A stretch of 64,000 bases of DNA from Dinoroseobacter sp013215265 (lineage in GTDB: Bacteria; Pseudomonadota; Alphaproteobacteria; Rhodobacterales; Rhodobacteraceae), in contig OY829366.1 of assembly GCA_963691755.1 (NCBI GenBank), positions 62,001-126,000 of the forward strand, written 5' to 3'. Below the pieces are notes generated by a model. The model worked only from the letters and a program-made list of their open reading frames with translations. It did not search any database and had not been told where the DNA came from. This document shows, one piece after another, positions 34,583 to 42,472 of this stretch; positions within the stretch are counted from its first letter, which is position 1, and each line of letters starts with the position of its first letter. The translations under genes were made by a program, and so were the position numbers.

Positions 34583-34678
34583 TTAAAGCCAGATTGTGAT
34601 CGACAGGATCAGATAGGCGACGATGACACCTGTTCCGGTGATGAGAAGCGTGAGCGAATTGTCATCGTGAGGGGACAT
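34583..34678 (-). CDS. 31-residue single-pass membrane microprotein
   Basis: Short gene with GGAG 8 bases before its ATG and a stop at 34583-34585. Product: a polar, acidic start (MSPHDDNSLT) followed by one hydrophobic helix (LLITGTGVIVAYLILSITIW) and the end Leu. It lies 25 bases after the pspA-like gene on the same strand and just before a strong terminator, so it forms the last gene of that unit. No family recognised. By position it could play the part of the small membrane partners of PspA (PspB/C-like), but there is no sequence similarity to claim that. Confidence 0.75.
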   Translation of the reverse strand: MSPHDDNSLTLLITGTGVIVAYLILSITIWL

Positions 34679-34703
34679 AGCAACATCTCCAATAAGTTCC
34701 GGT

Positions 34704-35378
34704 TCAAGCGGCGCGCGTCTGCATTGCAAGCCGCGCCATTATGTCTGCGGCTGTAGTTTTCCCTGCTTTGGCCGCTGAGGTTGGCGCGGTAGTACCCAAC
34801 GGAGACTGAGGACCTTCGCGATCTTTCGGGAAAACACGGTTTGCGAGGCTGTCTTTCCGGAGGACACTTTCAATCAAGCCATCGGCTTCTCGCTCGGCAG
34901 CGACAGCGCGCGAATATCCCCCAAGCCGGATCTGCATATTTGCCTCACGCCGGAGCGCCCGCACCCTTAACGCCCCTTGTCGAAGCGCGATTATGCGTCG
35001 ATGGCCATTTTCTATGTGTTGGCGGACATGAACAATCTGGCCCTTGATTTGGGCAAGTTTCGACCACCGCAAATCACGGGAGTTCTGCATTTCAGCGATA
35101 TCCCGGCAACTCTCACATGCAAGCTCTGTACGGTTTTGCGCAATCGCATCGGTGGCGTGCTGTGTGAGATTGGAGATACGAGCCTCTATCTGCGCAAGAA
35201 GTTTCTGCTCGATACGTTCTCGCTGGATCAAAGAAGCAAGTTGTGACTGAGCGGCACGTTGTACCGTTTCTGCGTCTCGAACCTTTTGATTAATTCGGTC
35301 CATCGCACGGGAAGTTTCATCTGTCTCTGTTGCTTCAGGAGACCGACCGTTTAGCAGTAGGTTGAAGGCTCTCAGCAT
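34704..35378 (-). CDS. PspA/IM30 family protein
   Basis: Coiled-coil protein of 224 residues related to PspA/IM30 (ESCRT-III-like membrane remodelling proteins). It starts with the short amphipathic N-terminus MLRAFNLLLNG, then a long predicted helical hairpin (about 25-150; for example QRAAQSQLASLIQRERIEQK), ending with an Ala/Thr-rich tail. It carries AAGGAG 6 bases before ATG. Expression is probably governed by the TetR protein encoded upstream: three TGAAC-N3-GTTCA boxes and a -35/-10 pair lie in the 95-base gap between the two genes. Such proteins protect the inner membrane under stress. The family assignment is from the helix pattern and N-terminus. Confidence 0.75.
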   Translation of the reverse strand: MLRAFNLLLNGRSPEATETDETSRAMDRINQKVRDAETVQRAAQSQLASLIQRERIEQKLLAQIEARISNLTQHATDAIAQNRTELACESCRDIAEMQNSRDLRWSKLAQIKGQIVHVRQHIENGHRRIIALRQGALRVRALRREANMQIRLGGYSRAVAAEREADGLIESVLRKDSLANRVFPKDREGPQSPLGTTAPTSAAKAGKTTAADIMARLAMQTRAA

Positions 35379-35391
35379 TTCTTACTCCTTG

Positions 35392-35404
35392 TGAACATTG
35401 TTCA
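35392..35404. promoter_or_regulatory. TetR box 1 (TGAAC-N3-GTTCA)
   Basis: Perfect palindrome TGAACATTGTTCA 14 bases before the pspA start, between the -10 element and the ribosome site. Confidence 0.75.
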
Positions 35405-35411
35405 TGGAATC

Positions 35412-35440
35412 AATATGCGCGAGTCGTGAACGTTGTTCAA
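35412..35440 (-). promoter_or_regulatory. Promoter of the pspA-like gene
   Basis: On the minus strand TTGAAC (-35, 35440-35435), 17-base spacer, CATATT (-10, 35417-35412). The -35 is the left half of TetR box 2, so repressor binding would exclude RNA polymerase. Confidence 0.6.
35427..35439. promoter_or_regulatory. TetR box 2
   Basis: Perfect palindrome TGAACGTTGTTCA overlapping the -35 element of the pspA-like promoter. Confidence 0.75.
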
Positions 35441-35449
35441 GTCTTTTTT

Positions 35450-35462
35450 TGAACGGCGTTCA
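35450..35462. promoter_or_regulatory. TetR box 3
   Basis: Perfect palindrome TGAACGGCGTTCA, upstream of the promoter and 11 bases before the tetR stop codon. Confidence 0.75.
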
Positions 35463-35473
35463 ATTTTTTAATA

Positions 35474-36058
35474 TTATGGAGCGACCGATCGAAGGATGAA
35501 ACGGATCATATCGGGCATGTCATCCGATCTGAGACCAGAAATGCGATTTTCAATACCAAGCAAAACGATCCCATGCACCGAAGAAAACAGGGCGCGCGTC
35601 CGCAAACGGACGTCTTGAGCGCTTAGATCAGGAAAAAGTTCCGAGACAGGACCATCAATAATAGCAAAAAGATCATCGAGCGCGCCGAGATACCAATCAG
35701 GGGCATCATTGCGGGTCAGAGAGATGTCAAAAAGTGCACGCCACCGCTTCGGGTTCTGACAGGCAAAGTCGAGATAAGCCTCGGACATTGCGATCATCCG
35801 ATCAACCGGCGCGGCTTCATTGAACGGTACAAGCCCGTCGAGCACATGCGCACCGAGCGCCTTGAACGTTTCGCCATTCACCGCCATCGCAAGTTCATCA
35901 AGGTCACCAAACACATTGTAGATGGCGCCAACCGAACACCCTGCCTCACCGGCGAGATCCCGTGCTTTCAACGCCTTTAACCCACTCTCAGAGATTTTGG
36001 CCGTTGCCAGCATGATTAGTTTTTCGCGCAACGCCGCGCGGCGGTCGGCAGTCGACAT
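35474..36058 (-). CDS. TetR family transcriptional regulator
   Basis: TetR-type repressor of 194 residues. The N-terminal helix-turn-helix reads LKALKARDLAGEAGCSVGAI followed by YNVFGDLDELAMAVN, the classic third-helix YxxF-x-x-x-x-L pattern; the C-terminal ligand domain is all helical. GGAGG lies 4-5 bases before ATG 36058. The same 13-base palindrome class occurs three times between this gene and pspA and once 20 bases upstream of its own start, arguing for autoregulation and control of pspA. The inducer is unknown. Confidence 0.88.
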   Translation of the reverse strand: MSTADRRAALREKLIMLATAKISESGLKALKARDLAGEAGCSVGAIYNVFGDLDELAMAVNGETFKALGAHVLDGLVPFNEAAPVDRMIAMSEAYLDFACQNPKRWRALFDISLTRNDAPDWYLGALDDLFAIIDGPVSELFPDLSAQDVRLRTRALFSSVHGIVLLGIENRISGLRSDDMPDMIRFILRSVAP

Positions 36059-36077
36059 CAGGCCTCCGGTACATTCT

Positions 36078-36090
36078 TGAACTTTGTTCA
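36078..36090. promoter_or_regulatory. TetR box 4 (autoregulatory)
   Basis: Perfect palindrome TGAACTTTGTTCA just upstream of the tetR ribosome site; a GTTCAACGG half-site follows at 36112-36120. Confidence 0.75.
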
Positions 36091-36116
36091 AGCCCTACCT
36101 TCCTACCGGACAGCGT

Positions 36117-36482
36117 TCAACGGTCCTTAAGGCGCCAACCCGCTTGTGGTGGCAGGAATGCCTCAACTGCGGCCGTCGCGATGACCATAGTCGATCCAGT
36201 CTCGTCATTCACTACGTTCAGCCCCCCGTAGGTTGCCGTGACCTCCGCACGCCCGCGTGGCAAACGCTCGACCAGTGCGTCCGTATCAACCTGATCAGGG
36301 TCTTGTACCGCGACGGTCACCTGAACTCGCATCTGACTATGCGGCAGCCCGGTCGCATCAAATAGCGGTATAGCAGAATGGCGAATGGCATCCTCAATCG
36401 CCCGGGACGCAGCCTTCGTATAGTCCTGTCCATATTGGTCATTGCCCATACCCATTTCTATGATGAAGCGCTGATCTGTCAT
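36117..36482 (-). CDS. Lin0512 family protein (second of a tandem pair)
   Basis: Small protein of 121 residues of the Lin0512 family (function unknown). Landmarks: IEMGMGNDQYGQDYTKAASR with the family's G-x-D-x-x-G/R-x-D-x-T-x-A-A pattern, MRVQVTVAVQDPDQVD and VERLPRGRAEVTATYGGLNV. It overlaps the upstream paralogue by 4 bases (ATGA). The pair share about the same architecture, so they probably form a heteromer; members are thought, from structure only, to be related to small trimeric or ring-forming enzymes. Role unknown. Confidence 0.8.
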   Translation of the reverse strand: MTDQRFIIEMGMGNDQYGQDYTKAASRAIEDAIRHSAIPLFDATGLPHSQMRVQVTVAVQDPDQVDTDALVERLPRGRAEVTATYGGLNVVNDETGSTMVIATAAVEAFLPPQAGWRLKDR

Positions 36483-36823
36483 GTCGTCGGCTCCATATCG
36501 AAGCTGACGGTTAAGGCCGCGTTCACCATGATTGTCGGAATTTGGCCGCCATCAGGACGCGGAACATCTAAGCCACCTTTGGTCACAACGATTTCTGTTT
36601 GACCGTATGGAAATACTCGCGCCACAGCGTTTGTATCGACTTTGTCAGGCTGCTGCGCGCCTATCTCGACCTTGATACGCATATCCGTTTTCTCAAAACC
36701 GTAAAGCTCAGCCAAATTTATCGAGTTGTGCCAAAGCGCGTCGCGCACAGCGCGACAGGCCGCTTCGGTGTAATCACCCCGTCGAAGGGACGTGCCTAGA
36801 CCAAGTTCAGTGAGCAATCGCAT
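36479..36823 (-). CDS. Lin0512 family protein (first of a tandem pair)
   Basis: Paralogue of the gene that follows it, 114 residues: TELGLGTSLRRGDYTEAACR, AELYGFEKTDMRIKVEIGAQ, QPDKVDTNAVARVFPYG and TEIVVTKGGLDVP align position by position with the partner. The GDYTEAA and VDT segments are common to both, while the partner has QDYTKAA. AAGGA precedes the ATG. The pair is divergent from the aldo-keto reductase, with 80 bases between. Confidence 0.8.
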   Translation of the reverse strand: MRLLTELGLGTSLRRGDYTEAACRAVRDALWHNSINLAELYGFEKTDMRIKVEIGAQQPDKVDTNAVARVFPYGQTEIVVTKGGLDVPRPDGGQIPTIMVNAALTVSFDMEPTT

Positions 36824-36903
36824 CAGAAAAATTCCTTTCTAACGTGCAGGATTTGACATCGTCTCGCTCAAGTGCAGTCTGCGCGCAAGACAAAGGACCA
36901 ACT

Positions 36904-37935
36904 ATGACTTACGCCCCCTCGGAAAACCGCTATGACCGCATGCAGTATCGCCGGTGCGGTCGTTCTGGTCTCAAGCTGCCTGTTGTAAGCTTGGGGTTCT
37001 GGCACAATTTCTGCCACGGCACCTCGTATGATCTGAAGCGCTCAATGTGCCAAACCGCCTTTGATGCTGGGATCACCCATTTTGACCTGGCCAACAACTA
37101 TGGCCCCCCTGCTGGCGCAGCGGAAGAGGCATTCGGGGAAATCTTGCGCACCGATTTTCGTGACCATCGGGATGAATTGATCATCAGTTCAAAGGCAGGA
37201 TATCGTATGCATCCCGGACCCTACGGCGAATTTGGCAGCCGCAAGTATCTGATTGCCAGCTGTGATGCGTCCCTCAAGCGCATGGGCCTCGATTATGTCG
37301 ATATCTTCTATTCGCATCGTTTCGACCCGGACACACCGCTGGAGGAAACGATGGGGGCGCTTGATCACATCGTAAGATCCGGTCGCGCACTCTATGTTGG
37401 CATTTCATCCTACAACACCGAACGCACGCGACAGGCCGTGGAAATTCTAAATGATTTGGGAACGCCCTGCCTTATCCATCAGCCCAGTTACAACATGCTG
37501 AACCGATGGGTCGAACGGGACGGGCTGAAAGACACGTTGCGCGAACTGGGCATCGGTTCAATTGCCTTTACGCCCCTCGCGCAGGGCATCCTGACGAAGA
37601 AATACCTGAACGGGGTTCCCGAAGGCAGCCGTGCATCGAAAAACAAATCGCTTGATCCAGACGTTATCACTGAAGCTGCTTTGGAAAGCGTGCGCGGGTT
37701 AAACGCGATCGCAGAACGTCGTGGTCAAAGCTTGGCACAGATGGCGCTGGCCTGGGTATTGCGAGATGGAGAGATCACAACAGCCCTGATCGGCGCTTCA
37801 AATCCAAGCCAGATCTTTGAGTGCGCCGGCGTTGTAGAGAACATGACTTTTACCTCCGAAGAGCTGGCCGAAATCGACATCTTTGCCACCGAAGCAGATA
37901 TAAACCTCTGGGCGCTGAGTTCGGAAAACGTGTGA
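36904..37935 (+). CDS. Aldo-keto reductase, YghZ/GprA type
   Basis: NADPH-dependent reductase of 343 residues in the YghZ (L-glyceraldehyde-3-phosphate reductase) / Kv-beta-like group. The barrel begins YRRCGRSGLKLPVVSLGFW, and the catalytic tetrad is placed as usual: Asp and Tyr in ITHFDLANNYGPPAGAAEE, Lys in LIISSKAGYRMHPGPYG, His in DIFYSHRFDPDTP. The cofactor segment near the C-terminus is ALIGASNPSQIFE. AAAGGA precedes ATG 36904. Its last codon overlaps the nadD GTG start by 4 bases, so expression is coupled. Confidence 0.9.
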   Translation: MTYAPSENRYDRMQYRRCGRSGLKLPVVSLGFWHNFCHGTSYDLKRSMCQTAFDAGITHFDLANNYGPPAGAAEEAFGEILRTDFRDHRDELIISSKAGYRMHPGPYGEFGSRKYLIASCDASLKRMGLDYVDIFYSHRFDPDTPLEETMGALDHIVRSGRALYVGISSYNTERTRQAVEILNDLGTPCLIHQPSYNMLNRWVERDGLKDTLRELGIGSIAFTPLAQGILTKKYLNGVPEGSRASKNKSLDPDVITEAALESVRGLNAIAERRGQSLAQMALAWVLRDGEITTALIGASNPSQIFECAGVVENMTFTSEELAEIDIFATEADINLWALSSENV

Positions 37936-38534
37936 ACCTAAGGTACGAGCTTCCCGCCGCCCGACCGGGTCAGGCCATTGGACTGTTGGGCGGGTCTTTT
38001 GACCCACCTCATGAAGGGCATTTGCATATTTCCAAGGAAGCCCTGAAACGGTTTGGGCTGCATGGTGTCTGGTGGCTTGTGAGCCCGGGCAACCCTTTAA
38101 AGATGCGCGGTCCTGCGCCCTTGGATCGCCGTATAGAGGCGGCGCAGTCACTCGTGGACGATCCGCGGATTCAGGTCACCGATATCGAAGCCCAGATCGG
38201 CACGCGCTACACAGCGCAAACGATCTCAGCGATGCAGAAACTCTACCCCCGCACCCATTTCGTTTGGTTGATGGGGGCCGATAACTTGGCGCAGTTCCAC
38301 CGTTGGGACAATTGGCAACAAATCATTGAGCGCGTACCGATTGGAGTTCTAGCCAGACCCGGTGGGCGCATTCCGGCGCGCACTTCTAAAGCAGCCCAGC
38401 TTTATCGCAGTTACAGGGTGCGCAAGCGTGACGCCTTTGGACTTGCATACCAAGAAGCTCCGGCATGGAGTTTCGTAAACGTGCCGATGCGCAACGACAG
38501 TTCAAGCGCAATCCGCGCGCGAGGCGCTTGGTAG
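37932..38534 (+). CDS. nadD: Nicotinate-nucleotide adenylyltransferase
   Basis: NadD transfers AMP from ATP to nicotinate mononucleotide, the penultimate step of NAD synthesis. It has 200 residues with the nucleotidyltransferase signature LLGGSFDPPHEGHLHISKEA and late WLMGADNLAQFHRWDNW and VPMRNDSSSAIRARG (ISST-like region). The start is GTG 37932 overlapping the aldo-keto reductase stop (GTGA); earlier codons lie inside that gene. NadE, the next pathway enzyme, is at 23330-24987 and is frameshifted. Confidence 0.93.
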   Translation: MNLRYELPAARPGQAIGLLGGSFDPPHEGHLHISKEALKRFGLHGVWWLVSPGNPLKMRGPAPLDRRIEAAQSLVDDPRIQVTDIEAQIGTRYTAQTISAMQKLYPRTHFVWLMGADNLAQFHRWDNWQQIIERVPIGVLARPGGRIPARTSKAAQLYRSYRVRKRDAFGLAYQEAPAWSFVNVPMRNDSSSAIRARGAW

Positions 38535-38550
38535 ACGTCGCGCTACGGCC

Positions 38551-39081
38551 TCATCGCTGTAACAGATCCAGAAGTTTTTCACCCATCACTGGGTCATCTG
38601 TGAAACTAAGCCCCTCGGTCACCATCCGGTCTGCCAGACGAAACCCTGCGTCCTGCAGCGCCGCAACACCGATCTGTTCCCCAACTTGCTGGCCGCGGGC
38701 AGCCAGAACGGGTGTATTTCGAACAAGCGCCTGACCCGCAGGGGTGCCATAGAAGGCCGCAATTCCTTCAAGTTCCTCAGGAGTGAAAACCTCAAGCTGA
38801 AGCGCCGCGGTTTGTGCGCGAAGTTCTTCCAGATAGGCGCCCTCAAACTCTGCGCTGATTTCATTTGCAAAGCTTTCGGGATCAGAGAGGATAATGCCGT
38901 TTTGCTCCAACTGGTATGTCACAACTTGAACAAGGACAGGAGCGAAGGCCTCGAACGTGATGCTCAAGGTTTCTGGGGTGACAGATTGTTCAGCTATGAA
39001 ACGTGAATTGCTCTGCGGGTCAGCATGCGCGACCTGTCCCAGAAGAAGCGTGACGAAAAAAGCTCGGAGGACGTGAGGCAT
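38551..39081 (-). CDS. DUF2059 domain protein, exported
   Basis: Predicted periplasmic protein of 176 residues. The signal peptide is MPHVLRAFFVTLLLGQVAHA; the mature part is helical, with FTPEELEGIAAFYGTPAGQA, the 'ee-l-x-x-l-x-x-F-Y-x-T-P-x-G-x-x' core of DUF2059. Start at ATG 39081 with AAAGGAG 7-8 bases upstream. Function unknown. It lies 19 bases after the FAH-family gene on the same strand and converges on nadD. Confidence 0.82.
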   Translation of the reverse strand: MPHVLRAFFVTLLLGQVAHADPQSNSRFIAEQSVTPETLSITFEAFAPVLVQVVTYQLEQNGIILSDPESFANEISAEFEGAYLEELRAQTAALQLEVFTPEELEGIAAFYGTPAGQALVRNTPVLAARGQQVGEQIGVAALQDAGFRLADRMVTEGLSFTDDPVMGEKLLDLLQR

Positions 39082-39100
39082 TGAGGCTCCTTTGCCGATA

Positions 39101-39799
39101 CTATTCCGCAGCACCGAGAGTGAGTGACACGGACGCAAGCCCGTCTATGTGTCCTTCGATTATGTCTCCGGCTTCAACTGGTCCAACCCCAGCCGGGGTC
39201 CCTGTCATAATCAAATCGCCAGCTTGTAAGTGATAGAACTGACTCAGATGGGCAATTATTTCAGGAACCGACCAGACCATGTCAGCGAGAATCGCATCTT
39301 GGCGTAGAACACGATTTACGCTCAACTGGATACATTGCGCACCAATGTCGCCGATTGTTTCTTTCGTACTGAGGGCCGCGATCACCGCGCCGTTTTCGAT
39401 ATCCTTTCCAAGATCCCAAGGCCGACGGTTGTCTTTGCCAACTTGCTGCAGATCACGCCGCGTCATGTCGAGACCTGTAGCATAACCAAAAACACACTCC
39501 ATCGCGTCCTCTTTTGGCACTCGAAACGCAGGTCTATCAATCGCTACGACCAGTTCAATTTCATGATGAAAATTCGAAGTTCCAGGAGGATACGGGACCG
39601 TAGCCCCAGAGCGCGTTAACGAATGAGCAGATTTCATAAAGTACCATGGCGCTTCACGGTCAACGGTACCCCCCATCTCGGTCGCATGCGCGACATAATT
39701 TCGCCCGACGCAGAAGATACGGTGGATCGGAAAAAAAGAGTCGCCGCCCTGGATCGCCAGCGCAGGAGCAGGTGAAGGTTCAAAAAGGTAATCGGTCAT
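39101..39799 (-). CDS. FAH-family hydrolase/isomerase
   Basis: Protein of 232 residues of the fumarylacetoacetate hydrolase superfamily (YcgM/FAHD1-like), which includes acylpyruvases, oxaloacetate decarboxylases and isomerases. Metal ligands appear as FHHEIELVVAIDRPAF (Glu-x-Glu) and the downstream YATGLDMTRRDLQQ (Asp); RIFCVGRNYVAHATEMGG and LIMTGTPAGVGPVEAGD are family hallmarks. It is distinct from the larger FahA in the homogentisate operon. Its ATG overlaps the ATG of the divergent membrane gene by two bases, leaving no intergenic promoter space. Confidence 0.88.
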   Translation of the reverse strand: MTDYLFEPSPAPALAIQGGDSFFPIHRIFCVGRNYVAHATEMGGTVDREAPWYFMKSAHSLTRSGATVPYPPGTSNFHHEIELVVAIDRPAFRVPKEDAMECVFGYATGLDMTRRDLQQVGKDNRRPWDLGKDIENGAVIAALSTKETIGDIGAQCIQLSVNRVLRQDAILADMVWSVPEIIAHLSQFYHLQAGDLIMTGTPAGVGPVEAGDIIEGHIDGLASVSLTLGAAE

Positions 39800-40742
39800 G
39801 GTTGAGCTTTCGCGTCAGTGGTTGAAGGTCAATGAACCCCAGCAGCTGAAACGCGTCAACGCTGTCTCGAAACTTCCTGGGCAGGACAAACCACGTCCAC
39901 GTCTGTACACTCCTCCAAAAGAAATCCAGGCGCCGCCTCCCGCAGCGCCCGCTCCGATAAAGACGACTCGCGTGATGCCAATGTCTTATTTTGCTGGATT
40001 TTCCGCTGCTGTGCTGGTGTGCGGCGTACTCTATCTGTGGCGATCTTTCTATCCGGTTGGAGATCCCGCGCTATTGCTTCTTGTGGTCATTGGCCTGTTG
40101 ATCTGGCGCGGCACATATCGACGCGCCGTGGCGCGACGTATCACCTGGAGACGGGCAATCCTCAGGCGCGACAGTTGGCTTTTCGACTTTTTCCAAGGCA
40201 AGTTACTTGCGCACTTGGCCGGGATTGTTGCAGCGATTGCGGCGACGATCACTCTGGCCGACTTTGCACTAACAGCATCCTTGAACGAGGGGCTCGTCGC
40301 ACTTGCGTTGTGCCTGAGCACCGGGTTTGTTTTGGCGTTTTTTGCACGATGGGCCACCTTACACACGCATCGTGACCTCGTTTTGGTGGTCGCAGCGCCT
40401 TTGGCCGCAGGGCTAATGGGTCTGATCGGAACGGGGCTGCTCCTTTCTCTTGGGTGGTATGTCGAAACCGCCCCTGCGGAAGCTGACGCCGCTACCCTCG
40501 TTGAAGGTATAGCGCAAGCGCAGTTGGTTCTTCCCCCTCGTGATCACATCGTCGCCTGGGCGCTGGGTGTGCCGCGTAGTCTGGAAACGGCGGGCTGGGT
40601 CTTTGCCAAACAGTCACAAACCTTCTCGTTTTCCCCTTTAGGTCTTATCTTCCTGTTGCTTTATAATGCTTTGGTCAGCTTCTCGTTGACACGGTTCGTT
40701 GTGGATACGGTTACATCTGCGTACGAGCCAAAGGATAATTAG
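39798..40742 (+). CDS. Membrane protein of unknown function
   Basis: Integral membrane protein of 314 residues with an Arg/Pro-rich cytoplasmic start (about 1-58) and five or six membrane segments (for example PMSYFAGFSAAVLVCGVLYL, LLLLVVIGLLIW, LAGIVAAIAATITLADFAL and DLVLVVAAPLAAGLMGLIG). No family recognised. Start at ATG 39798 is supported by AAGG 9 bases upstream, although this codon overlaps the divergent FAH gene's own start. The next gene begins 23 bases on and is also membrane-associated, so the two likely work together. Confidence 0.75.
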   Translation: MVELSRQWLKVNEPQQLKRVNAVSKLPGQDKPRPRLYTPPKEIQAPPPAAPAPIKTTRVMPMSYFAGFSAAVLVCGVLYLWRSFYPVGDPALLLLVVIGLLIWRGTYRRAVARRITWRRAILRRDSWLFDFFQGKLLAHLAGIVAAIAATITLADFALTASLNEGLVALALCLSTGFVLAFFARWATLHTHRDLVLVVAAPLAAGLMGLIGTGLLLSLGWYVETAPAEADAATLVEGIAQAQLVLPPRDHIVAWALGVPRSLETAGWVFAKQSQTFSFSPLGLIFLLLYNALVSFSLTRFVVDTVTSAYEPKDN

Positions 40743-40765
40743 CCCAACAAGAAGGAGGGCGCATA

Positions 40766-41779
40766 ATGACACACGGCCCTCTGGTTCTAGAAAATCCGGT
40801 ATACCTGCCCAGTGCACCCAATGATGTGGGCAACCGACGCGCCGGTGGTCCATTTTGGGCTCTGATCATGGTTCTGACCATGTTGACGATCGGTCTTACA
40901 GGCTATGGGATTTGGCGCGGGGACTTTGACCCACAGCGCCGCGTCATTCCGCTCCATGAAATCGCAGCCATTGTTGACCAAGCCGCGACCCGCGCTGAAA
41001 TTGCCACCGTGGCGCAAGTTGATGGTCAACTTGACCTGTTGTTCGCCCCAGTCGAGGCCTCAATCCCAGGATATGCTGATTTCCACTACTCGGTTTTGGG
41101 AGAATATACCCAACTGGCGCAGCTTGCGACCGGTCAGGTGGGCGACGCTCTTGAAGAACGACTTTTCGGCGGGTTCCAAGAACGCTTGGACGGATCTCTC
41201 GCGACGCTGGAAGGGGCATTTAACGCGACCTACGAAGACGCCGTACAGGCAGAGCTTGCTACGGCCCTCGACGGGGCCGAAGTGCGGTTTTTAACCGAAG
41301 GCACACGCCTGGCGCTGGAAAATGCGGGGGCAAGGGCGACGACAGGAAAACCTTTGTCGCTCGTCTTGGGCGTCGCGGGCGCGCGCGTGGGCATGCAGGC
41401 TGTAAAAGTTGTCAGCCGGGCCGTTGCGCGTAAATTGCTGATATCGATTGGACGCAAAACCGCTGCCAAAACCGCCACGCGAGGGTCCGGCGCTGGGGGG
41501 GCGGCAGGTGTCGGCGCAGCCATAGGTGCGCCGCTTGGCCCGATTGGGGCAGCGGTCGGCGGCGCAGGCGGCTTCATCGTTGGCTGGATTGCGACAGACT
41601 ACGCGGTCATCAAGCTTGATGAACTCTTTAATCGCGAAGAGTTCGAAGCCGAGTTACGCATGATGATTTCCGAGGAACGCACGGCTTTGCGCACGGTTCT
41701 GATCGCGCAGATCGCCAGCAAGCGCGATGAAATCAACTTGGCCGGTCGTACCCCGGCAGACATCGTGGCGGGCAACTGA
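40766..41779 (+). CDS. Membrane-anchored protein with glycine-zipper region
   Basis: Protein of 337 residues: one membrane helix (about 28-48, FWALIMVLTMLTIGLTGYG), a helical soluble region (about 60-190; QLATGQVGDALEERLFGGF), then a hydrophobic glycine/alanine-rich stretch (about 252-280, GAAIGAPLGPIGAAVGGAGG) that resembles a glycine-zipper membrane segment, and a charged C-terminal helix. AAGGAGG lies before the ATG. I recognise no family. Together with the previous gene it could form a small envelope channel or sensor; this is inference from composition only. Confidence 0.75.
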   Translation: MTHGPLVLENPVYLPSAPNDVGNRRAGGPFWALIMVLTMLTIGLTGYGIWRGDFDPQRRVIPLHEIAAIVDQAATRAEIATVAQVDGQLDLLFAPVEASIPGYADFHYSVLGEYTQLAQLATGQVGDALEERLFGGFQERLDGSLATLEGAFNATYEDAVQAELATALDGAEVRFLTEGTRLALENAGARATTGKPLSLVLGVAGARVGMQAVKVVSRAVARKLLISIGRKTAAKTATRGSGAGGAAGVGAAIGAPLGPIGAAVGGAGGFIVGWIATDYAVIKLDELFNREEFEAELRMMISEERTALRTVLIAQIASKRDEINLAGRTPADIVAGN

Positions 41780-41782
41780 TCG

Positions 41783-42472
41783 CTATTCTACCTGCGCAAT
41801 CAGAGCGCGCACTTGAGGCCCCAAGGCCGCGACGATCTTTTCAACTCCGTCTGCGTTTGGATGTATTCCGTCGCTTTGCATAAACTGGCGTAGCGCAGCG
41901 CCCTGATCCGCCTCGGCTTGCAGAGCTCCCAAGAAACTCTCGACGTAAAGCGCGCCGTATTCTTCAGCCAATTCAGGGTAGATCGCGTCAAAAGCGGCTT
42001 TGTAATCTGGTCCATAGTTGCCAGGCGCTGAAAGCCCAATCAGAAGCACCGGGATGTTCCGGGTTGAAGCGGCCTTCAGAATACCGTCGAGATTGGCACG
42101 GCTGGCCTCGGGCGGGATCGCCCTTAATAGGTCATTGCCGCCAAGCGCGACGATCATGGCATCCACATCGTCGGTCAACGTCCAGTCCACGCGAGCAAGG
42201 CCACCTGCAGTTGTGTCACCGGAAACTCCTGCATTTATCAAGCGCACGTCCTCACCTTCAGCGATGAGCCATGCCTCTAATTGCGGAACAAAGCCCTGTT
42301 CCGGCACCAGCCCATAGCCCTGCGTGAGACTATCACCCAACGCCGCAATCACCGTTTCGGCTTGCACAGGTGCACCCAATGCTATCGCAGCAATTCCTGC
42401 ACTTAAAAGGTTGAGGCCCTTTGTCCGCACCCCATATGTAAGCCTTGCTAAGTTTGACCGGAGTCTACGCAT
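41783..42472 (-). CDS. tesA: Arylesterase/thioesterase, TesA-like SGNH hydrolase
   Basis: Exported SGNH hydrolase of 229 residues. The signal segment ends SAGIAAIALGAPVQA; block I has the nucleophile Ser in ALGDSLTQGYGL, block II NAGVSGDTTAGG, block III ALGGNDLLRAI, and block V the Asp-x-x-His pair in QSDGIHPNADG. Family members hydrolyse esters, thioesters and lysophospholipids in the periplasm. Start at ATG 42472; it overlaps, head to head, the ATG of the divergent ABC ATPase gene. This divergent tesA-ybbA-ybbP layout is common in proteobacteria. Confidence 0.9.
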   Translation of the reverse strand: MRRLRSNLARLTYGVRTKGLNLLSAGIAAIALGAPVQAETVIAALGDSLTQGYGLVPEQGFVPQLEAWLIAEGEDVRLINAGVSGDTTAGGLARVDWTLTDDVDAMIVALGGNDLLRAIPPEASRANLDGILKAASTRNIPVLLIGLSAPGNYGPDYKAAFDAIYPELAEEYGALYVESFLGALQAEADQGAALRQFMQSDGIHPNADGVEKIVAALGPQVRALIAQVE

